A stretch of 64,000 nucleotides of DNA from Hyperoodon ampullatus (Eukaryota; Chordata; Mammalia; Artiodactyla; Ziphiidae), in assembly GCA_949752795.1 (NCBI GenBank), contig OX457060.1, positions 2,212,501 to 2,276,500 on the forward strand, in the 5' to 3' direction. Shown here one piece after another: positions 33,040 through 44,819 of this stretch (the stretch's first letter is position 1; every line of letters begins with the position of its first letter). The position numbers were made by a program, and so were the translations under genes. The notes under the pieces were generated by a model. That model was given only the letters and a program-made list of their open reading frames with translations, ran no database searches and was not told where the DNA came from.

Positions 33040-36000
33040 TGGTAATAAGAACATACATATTGAAAATAACCTTGAATGTAAATGGATTAAATGCCCCAAA
33101 CAAAAGACACAGACTGGCTGAATGGATTCAAAAACAAGACTCATATATATGCTCTCTGCAAGAGACCATTTCAGAACTAGGGACACATACAGACTGAAAG
33201 TGAAGGGATGGAAAAAGATATTCCATGCAAATGGAAATCGAAAGAAGACTGGAGTAGCAATACTCATATCAGATAAAATAGACTTTAAAATAAAGAATGT
33301 TAAAAGAGATAAGGAAGGACACTACATAATGATCAAGGGCTCAATCCAAGAAGAAGATGTAACAATTATAAATGTTTATGCACCTAACATAGGAGCACCT
33401 CAATACATAAGGCAAATGCTAACAACCATGAAAGGGGAAATCGACAGCAACACAAAAATAGTAGGGGACTTTAACATCCCACTTACACCAATGGACAGAT
33501 CATCCAAACAAAAAATAAAAAAGGAAACACAAGCTTTAAATGACACAATAGACCAGATAGATTTAATTCATATTTATAGAACATTCTACCTGAAAGTGGC
33601 AGAATACATTTTCTTCTCAAGTGCACACAGAACATTCTCCAGTATAGATCATATCTTGGATCACAAATCAAACCTCAGAAAATTTAAGAAAATTGAAATC
33701 GCATCAAGCATCTTTTCTGACCACAATGCTATGAGATTGGAAATCAATTACAGGGAAAAAATAACCTGAGAAAAACACAAATACATGGAGGCTAAACAGT
33801 GTGCTGCTAAATAACCAAAAGATCACTGAAGAAGTCAAAGAAGAGGTTTAAAAATACATAGAAACAAATGACAATGAAAATACGATGACCCAAAACCTAT
33901 GGGATGCAGCAAAAGCAGTTCTAAGAGGGAAGCTTAACAGCAATTCAATCGCACCTCAAGAAACAAGAAAAATCTCAAATAAACAATCTAACCCTACACC
34001 TAAAGCAACTAGAGAAAGAAGAGCAAAGAAAACACAAAGTAAGTAGAAGGAAAGAAATCATAAAGATCAGAGCAGAAATAAATGACATACAAATGAAGAA
34101 AGCAACAGTAAACAACTAAAAGCTGGTTCTTTGAGAAAATAAACAAAATTGGTAAACCTTTAGCCAGACTCATCAAGAAAAAAAAGGGAGAAGACGCAAA
34201 TCAATAAATTTAGAAATGAAAAAGGATAAATCACAACTGACACCACAGAAATACAAAGGATTGTAAGAGACTACTGCAAACATCTATACACCAATAAAAT
34301 GGACAACCATGAAGAAATGGACAAATTCTTGGGAAGGTACAATTTTCCAAGACTGAATCAGGAAGAATTCGAAAATATAAACAGACCTATCACAAGTAAT
34401 TAAATTGAAACTATGATTAAAAATCTTCCAACAAACAAAACTCCAGGACCAGATGGCTTCACAGGTGAATTCTATCAAACATTTAGAGATGAGCTAACAC
34501 CTATCCTTCTCAAACTCTTCCAAAAAATTGCAGAGGGAGGAACACTCCTAAATTCATTCTACAAAGCCACCAAAACCAGAAAAAGATATCACAAAAAAAT
34601 AAAATTATAGACCAATATCACTGATGAACATAGATGCCAAAATCCCAAACAAAATACTAGAAAACAGAATCCAAGAACATATTAAAAGAATCATACATCA
34701 TGATCAAGTGGGATTTATCCCAGGGTTGCAAGGATTCTTCAATATATGCAAATCAATCAATGTGATACACCAGATTAACAAACTGAAGGAGAAAAACCAT
34801 ATGATCATCTCAATAGATGCAGAAAAAGCTTTTGACAAAATTCAACACCAATTTATGATAAAAACTCTCCAGAAAATGAGCATAGAGGGAACCTACCTCA
34901 ACATAATAAAGGCCATATATGACAAACCGACAGCAAACATCATACTCAATGGTGAAAAACTGAAAGCATTTCCTCTAAGATCAGGAACAAGACAAGGATG
35001 TCCACTCTTGCCACTTTCATTCAACATAGTTTTGGAAGTCCTAGCGATGGCAATCAGAGAAGAAAAAGAAATAAAATGAATACAAATTGGAAAAGAAGAA
35101 GTAAAACTGTCACTGTTTGCAACTGACAGGATATTATACATAGAAAATCTTAAAGATGCCACCAGAAAACTACTAGAACTAATTAGTGAATTTGGTAAGG
35201 TTTCAGGATACTAAATTAATGCACAGAAATCTCTGGCATTCCTATACACTAACAATGAAAAATCACAAAGAGAAATAAGGAAACAATCCCATTTACCACA
35301 GCAACAAAAAGAAAACAATACCTAGGAATTAACCTACCTAAGGAGGTGAAAGACTCAGAAAACTATAAAACACTGATGAAAGAATTCAAAGATGACATAA
35401 TCAGATGGAGAGATATACCATGTTCTTGGATTGGAATAATCAATATTGTGAAAATGACAATACTACCCAAAGCGATCTACAGATTCAGTGCAATCCCTAT
35501 CAAACTACCAATGGCATTCTTCACAGAATTAGAACAAAAAATTTTGCAATTAGTATGGAAACACAAAAGTACCCAAATAGCCAAAGCAATCTTAAGAAAG
35601 GAAAACAGAGCTGGAGGAATCAGGCTCCCCAACTTCAAACTGCACTACAGAGCTACAGTAATCAAGACAGTATGGTACTGGCACAAAAACAGAAATATAG
35701 ATCAATGGTACAGGATAGAAAGCCCATAAATAGACCCACACACATATGGTCACCTAATTTATGACAAAAGAGGCAAGAACGTACAATGGAGAAAAGACAG
35801 CCTCTACAATAAGTGGTGCTGGGAAAACTGGACAGCTACATATAAAAGAATGAAATTAGAACACTACATAACACCATACACAAAAACAAACTCCAAATGG
35901 ATTAATGACCTAAATGTAAGGCCAGACACTATAAAACTCTTAGAGGAAAACATAGGAAAACACTCTTTGACATAAACCACAGCAAGATCTTTTTTGACCC

Positions 36001-36043
36001 ACCTCCTAGAGGAATGAAAATAAAAACAAAAATAAACAAATGG
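33040..36043 (+). pseudogene. L1 ORF2 (endonuclease/RT) pseudogene, older copy
   Basis: ORF2p nicks target DNA and reverse-transcribes L1 RNA. The start 'NVNGLNAPNKRHRLAEWIQK' and 'SLQET' lie in one frame. A shift near 33167 moves the endonuclease to the frame 33122-33769, which keeps 'INVYAPN', 'GDFNIPL' and 'SDH' (catalytic Asp, Asn and His motifs) before a TGA. The RT part is open at 34624-35079 ('[13 protein letters not shown]', 'RQGCP'). The catalytic motif, normally FADD, reads FATD near 35115-35130, and a TGA precedes it at 35077. Further frames continue to about 35729, and ORF2 sequence ends at the inversion junction near 36043. Confidence 0.85.
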
Positions 36044-36960
36044 CCAGTACCATACCGTCTTGATTATTGTAGCTTTGTAGTATAGTCTGAAGTCAGGGAG
36101 CCTGATTCCTCCAGCTCCATTTTTCATTCTCAAGATTGCTTTGGCTATTCGGGGTCTTTTGTGTTTCCATACAAATTGTGAAATTTTTTGCTCTAGTTCG
36201 GTGAAAAATGCCAGTGGTAGTTGATAGGGATTGTATTGAATCTGTAGATTGCTTTGGGTAGTAGAGTCATTTTCACAATGTTGATTCTTCCAATCCAAGA
36301 ACATGGTATATCTCTCCATCTATTTGTATCATCTTTACTTTCTTTCATCAGTGTCTTATAATTTTCTGCATACAGGTCTTTGGTCTCCTTAGGTAGGTTT
36401 ATTCCTAGATATTTTATTCTTTTTGTTGCAGTGGTAAATGGGAGTGTTTTCTTAATTTCACTTTCAGATTTTTCATCATTAGTGGATAAGAATGCCAGAG
36501 ATTTCTGTGCATTAATTTTGTGTCCTGCTACTTTACCAAATTCACTGATTAGCTCTAGTAGTTTTCTGGTAGCACCTTTAGGATTCTCTATGTATAGTAT
36601 GTCATCTGCAAACAGTGACAGCTTTACTTCTTCTTTTCCGATTTGAATTCCTTTTATTTCTTTTTCTTCTCTGATTGCTGTGGCTAAAACTTCCAAAACT
36701 ATGTTGAATAAGAGTGGTGAGAGTGGGCAACCTTGTCTTGTTCCTGATCTTAGTGGAAACGGTTTCAGTTTTTCACCATTGAGGACGATGTTGGATGGAG
36801 ATTTGTCATATATGGCCTTTATTATGTTGAGGAAAGTTCCCTCTATGCCTAGTTTCTGCAGGGTTTTTATCATACATGGGTGTTGAGTTTTGTCAAAAGC
36901 TTTCCCTGCATCTATTGAGATGATCATATGGTTTTTCTCCTTCATTTTGTTAATATGGTG
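36044..36960 (-). pseudogene. Inverted L1 ORF2 reverse-transcriptase segment
   Basis: Reads on the minus strand from 36960 to 36044 as one long RT segment: '[19 protein letters not shown]', '[20 protein letters not shown]', '[14 protein letters not shown]', '[10 protein letters not shown]' and '[20 protein letters not shown]'. The FADD catalytic pair is intact, with one residue missing just after it. It is more intact than the sense RT at 34.6-35.7 kb and represents another L1 copy. It is the 5' inverted half expected from twin priming, joined to the sense half at about 36960-36963. Confidence 0.85.
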
Positions 36961-37788
36961 ATCTAGAAACAATAAATGCTGGAGAGGGTGTGGAGAAAAG
37001 GGAACCCCCTTGCACTGTTGGTGGGAATGTAAATTGATACAGCCACTATGGAGAACAGTATGGAGGTTCCTTAAAAAACTACAAATAGAACTACCATACG
37101 ACCCAGCAATCCCACTACTGGGCATATACTCTGAGAAAACCATAATTCAAAAAGAGTCATGCACCAAAATGTTCATTGCAGCTCTATTTACAATAGCCAG
37201 GACATGGAAGCAATGTAAGTGTCCGTCGACAGATGAATGGATAAAGAAGATGTGGCACATATATACAATGGAATATTACTCTGCCATAAAAGGAAACGAA
37301 ACTGAGTTATTTGTATCGAGGTGGATGGACCTAGAGTCTGTCATACAGAGTGAAGTAAGTCAGAAAGAGGAAAACAAATACCATATGCTAACACATATAT
37401 ATGGAATCTAAGAAAAAAAAAAAGGTCATGAAGAACCTAGGGGTAAGACGGGAATAAAGACACAGACCTACTAGAGAATGGACTTGAGGATATGGGGAGG
37501 GGGAAGTGTGAGCTGTGACGAAGTGAGAGAGTGGCATGGACATATATACACTACCAAACGTAAAAGAGATAGCTAGTGGGAAGCGGCCACACAGCACAGG
37601 AGATCAGCTCGGTGCTTTGTGACCACCTAGAGGAGTGGGATAGGGAGGGTGGGAGGGAGGGAGACGCAAGAGGGAGGGGATATGGGGACATGTGTATGCA
37701 TATGGCTGATTCACTTTGTTGTACAACAGAAACTAACACATTATTGTGAAGCAATTGTACTCCAATAAAGATCTATTACAAAAAGCAA
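36961..37788 (+). pseudogene. L1 ORF2 C-terminus and 3' UTR (sense half)
   Basis: Open from 37010 to 37411 with the ORF2 C-terminal domain: '[20 protein letters not shown]', '[15 protein letters not shown]', 'CPSTDEWIKKMWHIYTMEYY' and a natural stop. The 3' UTR follows, with 'gaatggacttgaggatatgg' and the poly-A signal 'tccaataaag' near 37761. Intact to the stop, but without an upstream reading frame because the RT half is inverted. Confidence 0.85.
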
Positions 37789-37800
37789 AACACATAGGGG

Positions 37801-39094
37801 CTGTAAGCCTGAGATGTGACCCATGTCCTCCCATCAAGGGGAGGGAAGCCTGAGGAAGGAGGGTGGATCCTGCCCAGCGCCCTCTAACTAACCCGGGATC
37901 TCCTGCTCTAGCCCCAAGGCATGGCCCCGCCCCTCCCTCCCTCCCCTCACATTCCACAGTGGTGGGACAGCAGCCACCTCCCCTTCTGGGCAAATTACTG
38001 CAGGGATGGCAGATGATTAGGTACATGGACAGCACGTTCATTTATTCCCTGTGGAAAGAATTAATTACAGTCATAAAAAGAAGACAGGATTCCTGCCACA
38101 CGCCTCCACAGCGCGGGTGAAGCTAGGACAGGGGAGAGGGACAGCGTCACAGGGCCAGGACACATAGAAGGACGGCACCGCCTCGGGGAGAACGTTGCAG
38201 GAGGTTTCATTAATGCCATTAAAATGCAGGACTGCCAGCGTAGGTCCTTGGCGATTGCCTGGGGCTGCAGGAGCTGTTTCCTCCTGCTCCCTGGGCTCAG
38301 CGGTGACCTGCGCTGCCCCCCGGCCGCCCGCCCCACAGGCTCTACCGCTGCCCAGGCACGACAGGGACCTGGTGGCCAGCGGCCTGGCAGGGACTCAGCT
38401 GCCGGGAGGGAAGGGCCTCTGGGGAGTGCAGGCACGAAGTGGGCGCCAAGGTCACCAGCAGACAGGGCTCCGTGTTCCATCCTTTGTTCTCAGTCCTCAG
38501 TGGTGGGGTCTGGGCCTGATTACTGAAGCCTGTGATCCTAGATATCGGTCCTTCTGTCTGTCTGTCCTCTGCCAGTGGGTCTCTGGCTGGCTGTCCCTGT
38601 GTGGTCTTTCTAAGCTGAGCTCTGTATACAGGCCCTCTCTGCTCGTTCCCTTTGCATCTGTCACTGCTCTATTTACAGTTTCTCTTTCTCTATATTTATC
38701 CCAGCTCTCTTTCCCCTCATTGTCTCCCTGCGGTCCGAGCTTCCCTCCATGGGGACTTATTAATGCCTGGGTCTTCCAGAAAAGCAGCTAGCAGGCTGAA
38801 AGTCCCCAAACTCCACCCCTCCGACGGTCCACAAGCTGTAGGTCTTCTGATTCTGGCTAGGGACCCTCGTTCCCCGTGGACCACGGGAGATGGAAAACTG
38901 CCCTAAAGGCAGTGATACCCGGTGGGCAGGGAGCCAGTCCTCCTGGCTTTGAGAGCACACACTCAGCACTGTCATCCTGGATGCCCACACACAGCCGGCA
39001 TCTCAGGGTTAAGGGATGGATCTCAGGCCAGGGCTCTGTGAGCCAGTTCCCCATTCTGCCCTCAGAGTGAGCCTTGGGGGCAGATGGTTCTGAC
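37801..39094. other. Unannotated GC-rich stretch, no gene recognised
   Basis: Contains 'cagatgattaggtacatgga' and an AT-rich block at 38035-38080 inside GC-rich flanks. The 198-codon plus-strand frame at 38195-38791 shows no known domain and overlaps frames on both strands. Confidence 0.4.
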
Positions 39095-39235
39095 ACATGT
39101 GTTTTTACAAATGAGAAAACAAAAGCTCAGAGAGGTAGGGTAACTGACCTGTGGACACAGAGCTAGACAGCAGCGCCCTTGGCCCAGGGTCCTCTCTCCC
39201 AACCACTTTGCAATACTGCCTTGGGGCACTGTGGT
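39095..39235 (-). mobile_element. MIR SINE, antisense
   Basis: 'tttttacaaatgagaaaaca', 'agctcagagaggtagggtaa', 'cacagagctagacagcagcg' and 'gggtcctctctcccaacca' follow the reversed MIR order. Confidence 0.8.
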
Positions 39236-42008
39236 GTGAGCCACAAACGTGTGCAAACCGCACACTGGTGTGCACGCTCAGAGCTGAGTATCTGCAAGGT
39301 GGTATGCACACATGTGTGGGGGGTGTTTTTATGTGTGCTGCTCATGCACCCCTTTTAGGCTTAACTGAAAATGTGACAAAATAGCGCCTCTGAGCCCAAA
39401 GGACTTGCCAGGTGCAAGGCCCCTTCCGGGCTGGATCACACCCCTGCCTGCCTTGGCGTCCTGCACCACACTGCATGGTGACTGGGGCCGGGCCACGTGG
39501 ACAATGTTGTGTCTTAACCTCAAGGACTCCTCGGGGCCTGGTTCTCTGGTGTCCCGGGGCTGCCCCTGCTGGGTCTGTGACCCTGTGACCGCCATGGGAG
39601 AAGCGGGGCTCATGCGCAGAGGCCCGGGGCCACCCATTTGGCCCATCGGGAATGTACTCAGAAGGTCAGAGTTTTCTTCCAGGGTTTTGGTGAAGGACAC
39701 AGCTCATCTTGTCCACAGAAAGGCTGCCCCAGAGTGAGGAGGGTCTCCTCCTGCGTCCCAGCCCCTCCCCTCTATCTGGTCGCTCTCCCAGGTGCACCGA
39801 CCTGGGGCTTCTGGCCATCCCAAGGCCTCGTGATGCCTAGCTTGGCCATTTTCAAACTGTATCCTCGAGACTTTTAGCCTCTGCATGAGGTGCTTCAGTG
39901 ACTGCTCAACTCGGGGGTGGAGGGGTGGGTAGTTATGGATACTCAGGGGACGGGAGTCTGTTTATCCCCCTCTGACCAGGGCAGCCTTGGTTTTATGTTC
40001 TGCAAACTGGGTTTCCTTCTAAGAGCTTGGCTAGGCAGCACACATTTTTATTTGTCTTCTTAAAAAAGGCTTTAGGCCACCTTCCCCCTTGACTCTTAAC
40101 CAGGGACAGGCAAGCTTTCAGCCCCTCACATCCGCCCTGCCTGCGCTGCAGGTCTGGGGAAAGCAGGCTCCGAGCGGCTTGTATGTGTGACCCTGACACT
40201 CCTCCCCAGATTCCGCGGCACCCTGGCTCCCTCTTCACCGCGGGTATCGTGGCCAGGACACATGGGGCCTGTTGGGCAGCTGGGTGTGAGGTCAGCTTAT
40301 TCTGAGCTCAGAGGAAGGGTACTGGGCCATGTGGCCTGTGAGAGCTGATTTATGGAGGACCCAGCAGGTACAAAGGGGGAGGGGAGGGAAGTGCCTCATC
40401 CTCTACCAGCTGGGACCTCCGGTCAGCCCTGAGCCCAGGAGGCCCGACAGCTCCCAGAAGGGGCCGAGCCTAGCCCTCACCCAGGGCTGCCCTCTAGTGG
40501 AGAGTCTGTGAATGGAGGCCCTCAGTTGGTCAGCATCTCAGCTGCCAGAGGGCATCTCTAGGAGGCTAGAGATGGAGGGTAGTGTCCTCCGTATCGTATG
40601 CACAGAACAATCTGGCTTGAGGGCAGCTGCAGCACTGCTCTAAGCTGACTCGACCTCTAAGCTGGGAGAGATTGCCCCTTTCTTCAGTCTCCGGTGCAGG
40701 CTGCTTGGGGCTGGGGCCTCTCACGCGGCAGAGTTTTCCCCAGCCCCACTCAAGGTGCCCCTTCGGTGGCTGGGGCCACATCTCAGCTTCTGCCCTCCTC
40801 CTTCATCCTGGCTCCCTTTGCGGAGAAGATCCTGAGAGGAACCCCAGATCTGGTAACTTCCCCATACAGCTGATACTTGTGGCTAAGGAGCTGTATGTTG
40901 AAAACTCAGCTGTCTGTCTGAGTTTTTGATGAGAACTGGGTTGGCGTTTCGTGTGTCCCCAAATGCAACGTTTAGAGAAATAGCACAAAGTGAGTTCCCG
41001 CTTTGCCTCTGAGGGACAGTGCAGGGGGAATTGTCCCTGCTTTGGAGGGAGGCTTGCGTGTGTAGTCCACGGGTGGCCTGAGCCCCGTGCAGGGGCAGGA
41101 TGGTCACCGAGCCCTTTGTGCTGGGGCACTTGCCCTGCCCAGTGGGACAGTCTCCACTTGGCACCCCCAGGACAGTTTCAAGTGTTCCTGGTCTGGGTGG
41201 CTTTCTAACTTATATATTCCAGCTTTCCTGAGTTCAGGTTCAGATCAGAGGAGAAGGCCCATGCCTCTGTGTGGAGAGCATTCCCAAGGGGACCATCCAT
41301 GGACAGCTGGGGAATCCTCATCCCAGCACTGAACATTTGGCAAAGTGTCAGAAGGCCCCTTATCAAGAGCCTTGCAAGGGAAGTCAGGTCCAACTGTGTG
41401 TAGGATGGAGGGCTGTGATGTCTGGTACATTGCAGGGACCAGTATGGTGTGGGGTTTAGAAACCAGTCCTGTCCTGACGACTGAAGGCCCAGCAAAACCT
41501 GGAAAAGAGGAGACCCAGGGGACAGGGAGTATCTGTCCCACACCCTATCCTTCCAGCTCTGGAAGGGAGAGCGGGCCCGTAGGACAAACTTCCTTACGGG
41601 CCCAGAGCGTGCTCAGTGGCAGAGAGAATCTCGCAGCAATGTCTGGGGCTTTGAGAGAGGCAGGAATTGGGACCCAGTGGACCTCAGGTTCTGTCTATTT
41701 CCCAGGTTCTGAGCCTCTAACATAGGTCACTCTATTCCCATGGAGACATCATCAAGAAGATGCCTTTCCTTTTGCATCTCTTGTATGGAGGACTGATTGC
41801 TTACTTGGCTGGTGAAAAGTCTGAGACTGGGAGGACCCCCAGGATGCAGCAGATGTCACCGTAGGCCGGAACTGGCCACCCACAGGGCAGCTGGGTTTGT
41901 GGCCGAGCATATCACCACCCAGGACAGGATCATGATTGTGTCAATAAATACAAGGAGAACAGATAATGATTAGGTGACCAGCCACGTGTGCCGGAGTCCT
42001 TAAAGCTC
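39236..42008. other. Unannotated 2.8 kb GC-rich stretch, no gene recognised
   Basis: No repeat recognised. Many short frames on both strands (39329-39877, 40566-41725) with no domain. The low repeat content makes this one of the better places to search for exons by alignment. Confidence 0.4.
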
Positions 42009-42120
42009 ACCGAGTACAACTCCCCATTTCATGGATAAGCAAACTGAGATCAGTAACACAGCCAGTGTTAGACTTTGGACTAAAACTCAGAAACTTGTAC
42101 TCCCATGACAAGGTTGTTTT
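42009..42120 (-). mobile_element. MIR fragment, antisense
   Basis: 'ccccatttcatggataagca', 'aactgagatcagtaacaca' and 'cagccagtgttagactttgg' match the reversed MIR. Confidence 0.7.
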
Positions 42121-42184
42121 ATCAATACTTCAATCCAATTCAATAATATTTATTAAATATGCACAGGATTTGATGACTGGCGGA

Positions 42185-42275
42185 ATATTGAGGGTGGGTG
42201 TGGAAAAAGAATCAAGGATTATTTCAAAGTTTTCAGCCCCAAACTGAGGAAGAATGTAGAAAATTAGGGGAGAGA
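42185..42275 (-). mobile_element. L2 fragment, antisense
   Basis: 'aagaatcaaggattatttca', 'aagttttcagccccaaactg' resemble the reversed internal L2 block. Confidence 0.4.
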
Positions 42276-42284
42276 TGAGCAATG

Positions 42285-42830
42285 ACTTATTTAAGTCTGA
42301 TGTGTGAGTGGATGGAAGGCACAGAAGGCAGGGCCAGGAGGAGGGAGGGGCACCAGGATGGCAGAGGGTCCCTGAGGCAGGGATGGGACCTCCTGTGGTC
42401 ACCTGTGCCACCAGGGCCGAGCCCTGGGGAGAGAGAGGCGAAGGAGAGGTGCCCCTGGAGGGGAGCCGATGCAGTCTGGGGGACACCCGGAGTGGGTGCT
42501 GAGGACATGAAGACCCCTGGGGAGGGAGGAGGAGGAGGGAAGCAGGACGGTGACGTGGGCTGCAGGAGGGTCAGGGAAGGACCGGTTTCCAAGGCTGAGG
42601 AGAACTAAATAGAACTGTGAGCTTTGGTGGAGGCGTCAGAGGAAGCGGGGATTTGAGGTGCAAAAGTGAGCAGAGGGACTGGGCGGGGGTAGGGGGTGGC
42701 CCCAGCCTGGTCGGGGGAGGAGTTGGTGTGGTGGCTCCAGCCCCGGGCCCAGGTGAGGGGCCAGGAGGGTGGGGACTCAGTGCGCTGGGTCTGGGGGTGA
42801 ACCTGGTTGTGAGCACCTGTGTGCCCCTCG
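42285..42830 (+). other. G-rich plus-strand tract with G4-type motifs
   Basis: Strong purine and guanine bias on the plus strand, including 'gggcgggggtagggggtggc' at 42681-42700 and 'ggggagggaggaggaggga' near 42520. The 100+ codon frames on both strands are products of this composition. No gene recognised. Confidence 0.6.
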
Positions 42831-43769
42831 TGTGTGACCGTGAGCTGGCAGAGGCTAAGCCTAAACGGGGTTGGCCAGGGGCATTGTGCAGAGATGAGAT
42901 GAAGAATGGAAAAGCAATTCAAATCACACCTTGTTTGAGACAAAGTTGCCCCTGATCACAGCTGTTATGACGATTATCGACCATTTATGGACTGCTATAA
43001 AAAGATGTCACCCAAGGGTCAGCTGGGTGAGATAGGCTCAAGCCCACCCCAACTGCATGGTCTGTGGGAGTCCAAAGGCTCTCCCGTCTGTCTGCAGACG
43101 TACGGACATGGGCTGTTCACGCCTTCTCTGCTCCAGACACTGCTGGTCTCTGCAACCACACAAAGTAAGCCACCCCTTGGGGCTCTTCAGAGACTCCCCA
43201 TGCCCTCTTCGTCCACCCCCAGGCAGTGCAGCCCTCTCTGAAGGGTCATAGAGGAGACGGGCTGGTCTGGGCATGCATCAGGGCAGCCAGCGGTCACCTC
43301 TTCTCTCACAGTATTCATTGTCCCCCGAGGGCGCGTCACACCCACCGCTCCGTCTCTGCCCACCCCCTCAGCTCATCCGCTGGCCCCTACCTCTCCCTTC
43401 TTCCTCCTTTCCTGCCTTTTACAGTCTCCTCAGGCAGGTCCCCCTGCTCTGACGCCTTGGCTCCAACAGACGTGCAGCAAACAACCTTTCCCCGAAAAGG
43501 GCAGCCTGTTCCATCAGAAGGTTGCATGGAATACGTTTTTCGCCACCCACTTATTATTCACGTTTCAGGTTTGCTTTATTTTAGGCGGCCCTCCAGCTCT
43601 GCACTGAACTCCGATCACGTCTGTTCTCTACCATCACGGGCCTGACGACTCTCTGAGTGGTCACGTGGGCTCGACTCCCCAAACAGGACACAGCCGTGCT
43701 TTCTAGCTGTCTAGACAGAGGAGAGGCACCCGGCCAGGAGCCAAGCCCGGGCTTTAGCTGTGGCTGTAC
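42831..43769. other. Unannotated GC-rich stretch, no gene recognised
   Basis: The 139-codon plus-strand frame at 43226-43645 has no recognised domain. No repeat seen. Confidence 0.35.
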
Positions 43770-43868
43770 CACTGATCATCGTGGGGGAGGTTCCTCTTCC
43801 CGGGCCTCGTTTCCTCACCTGTAAGGTGAAGCTGGCCCAGGAACCCTGACAGGGTATTTCTCCCCAGT
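43770..43868 (+). mobile_element. MIR fragment (sense)
   Basis: 'gaggttcctcttcccgggcc' then 'tcgtttcctcacctgtaagg' fits the MIR core. Weak at both ends. Confidence 0.55.
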
Positions 43869-44390
43869 GGCCGGCCTAAGCAGCAGCTCTAGGGGGTGCC
43901 AACTGCTCCTTCCTGTCCTCGCTGGCTGGGCCTATCTCTGCCTGGCTCTGGACCCGTTTGTTCCAGTGTAACCACACCCTAGTCCCCTAGACATGGCCAC
44001 CCTGGCCTCCCTGGTCGCTGTGAGCCAGCTCCCGAGGCTGGGACACTCCCTCAGCATTATTCTCTTTTGCTCTTTGCCACCCAAACTTTGGGCTGCCCCA
44101 GTCCATGGCAGCTCCATTTCCCTTGAATTGTCACCCACACCCAAACCCAGGGCTTTCCGTGGTGTGTGCTGTTTTGACACCCAAGGGATCACCTATTCCT
44201 CTGGGGGCTCAGCTTCAACTTTAGGACTGAGCTGGGGATGCCCTGGGGTCCCTCAGGCCCAAGGACCATCCCTGTATGTACCTCCCCACAGAATGGGATT
44301 CTGGTTATTAAGAAGCAGGCAAGTACCCTGTTCAGTAATTCATTTATCCAACACTCCCTTCCACAGGGGGTTAGTGACCTCCCCAAAGAG
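43869..44390. other. Unannotated stretch, nothing recognised
   Basis: The 141-codon frame at 43993-44418 runs into the following LTR and is not supported as a gene. Confidence 0.35.
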
Positions 44391-44819
44391 AGGGGGTCCT
44401 AACCCCCAGTACCTGTGATAGTGACCTTATTTATTAAAAGGGTTTTTGCAGATGTAATTAAGTTATGAATCTTGAGATGAGATCATTCTGGATTAACCAG
44501 GTAGGCCCTAAATCCAATGACCAATGTCCTCCTAAGAGACAGAAGAGGAAAGGGCACAGGGAGAAGAAGGGGAGGCCATGGGAAGGTGAGTCAGAGGCTG
44601 GAGAGACTCCGCCACAAGCCAAGGAACGCCTGGAGCCACTAGGAGCTGGAAGAGGCAAGGGAACAGATTCTTTCCTAGAACTTCCAGAAGGAATGCAGCC
44701 CTGCTGACACCTTAATTGTAGACTTCTGACCTGCAGAACCATAAGATATAATCAATTTGTGTGCTTTAAAGCTGCTAAGTTTGTGGTCACTGTTTACAGC
44801 AGCCATAGCAAACAAATAG
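44391..44819 (+). mobile_element. MLT1-like LTR (ERVL-MaLR)
   Basis: 'gggggtcctaacccccagta', 'gtgaccttatttattaaaag', 'ttgcagatgtaattaagtta', 'gccacaagccaaggaacgcc' and 'aagtttgtggtcactgttta' give nearly the whole MaLR LTR order. Related to the copy at 20112-20490. Confidence 0.8.

Larger units (their letters stand above)
30966..37800 (+). mobile_element. Composite near-full-length L1 with internal inversion
   Basis: A 6.8 kb L1 block with a GC-rich 5' UTR, broken ORF1, broken ORF2, an inverted reverse-transcriptase segment (36044-36960) and a sense 3' end with poly-A signal. It is bounded by a candidate 12 bp TSD, 'aacacatgtggg' (30966-30977) and 'aacacatagggg' (37789-37800), 10 of 12 identical. 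The reverse-transcriptase region is present twice, once in each orientation, so at least two L1 copies contributed. A twin-primed L1 inserted into an older full-length L1, followed by loss of the older 3' end, would explain it. Confidence 0.8.

Noticed and set aside
38195..38791. 198-codon plus-strand open frame
   Set aside because: GC-rich context with overlapping frames on both strands; no domain, start context or splice structure that I could recognise. Left as unresolved, not called.
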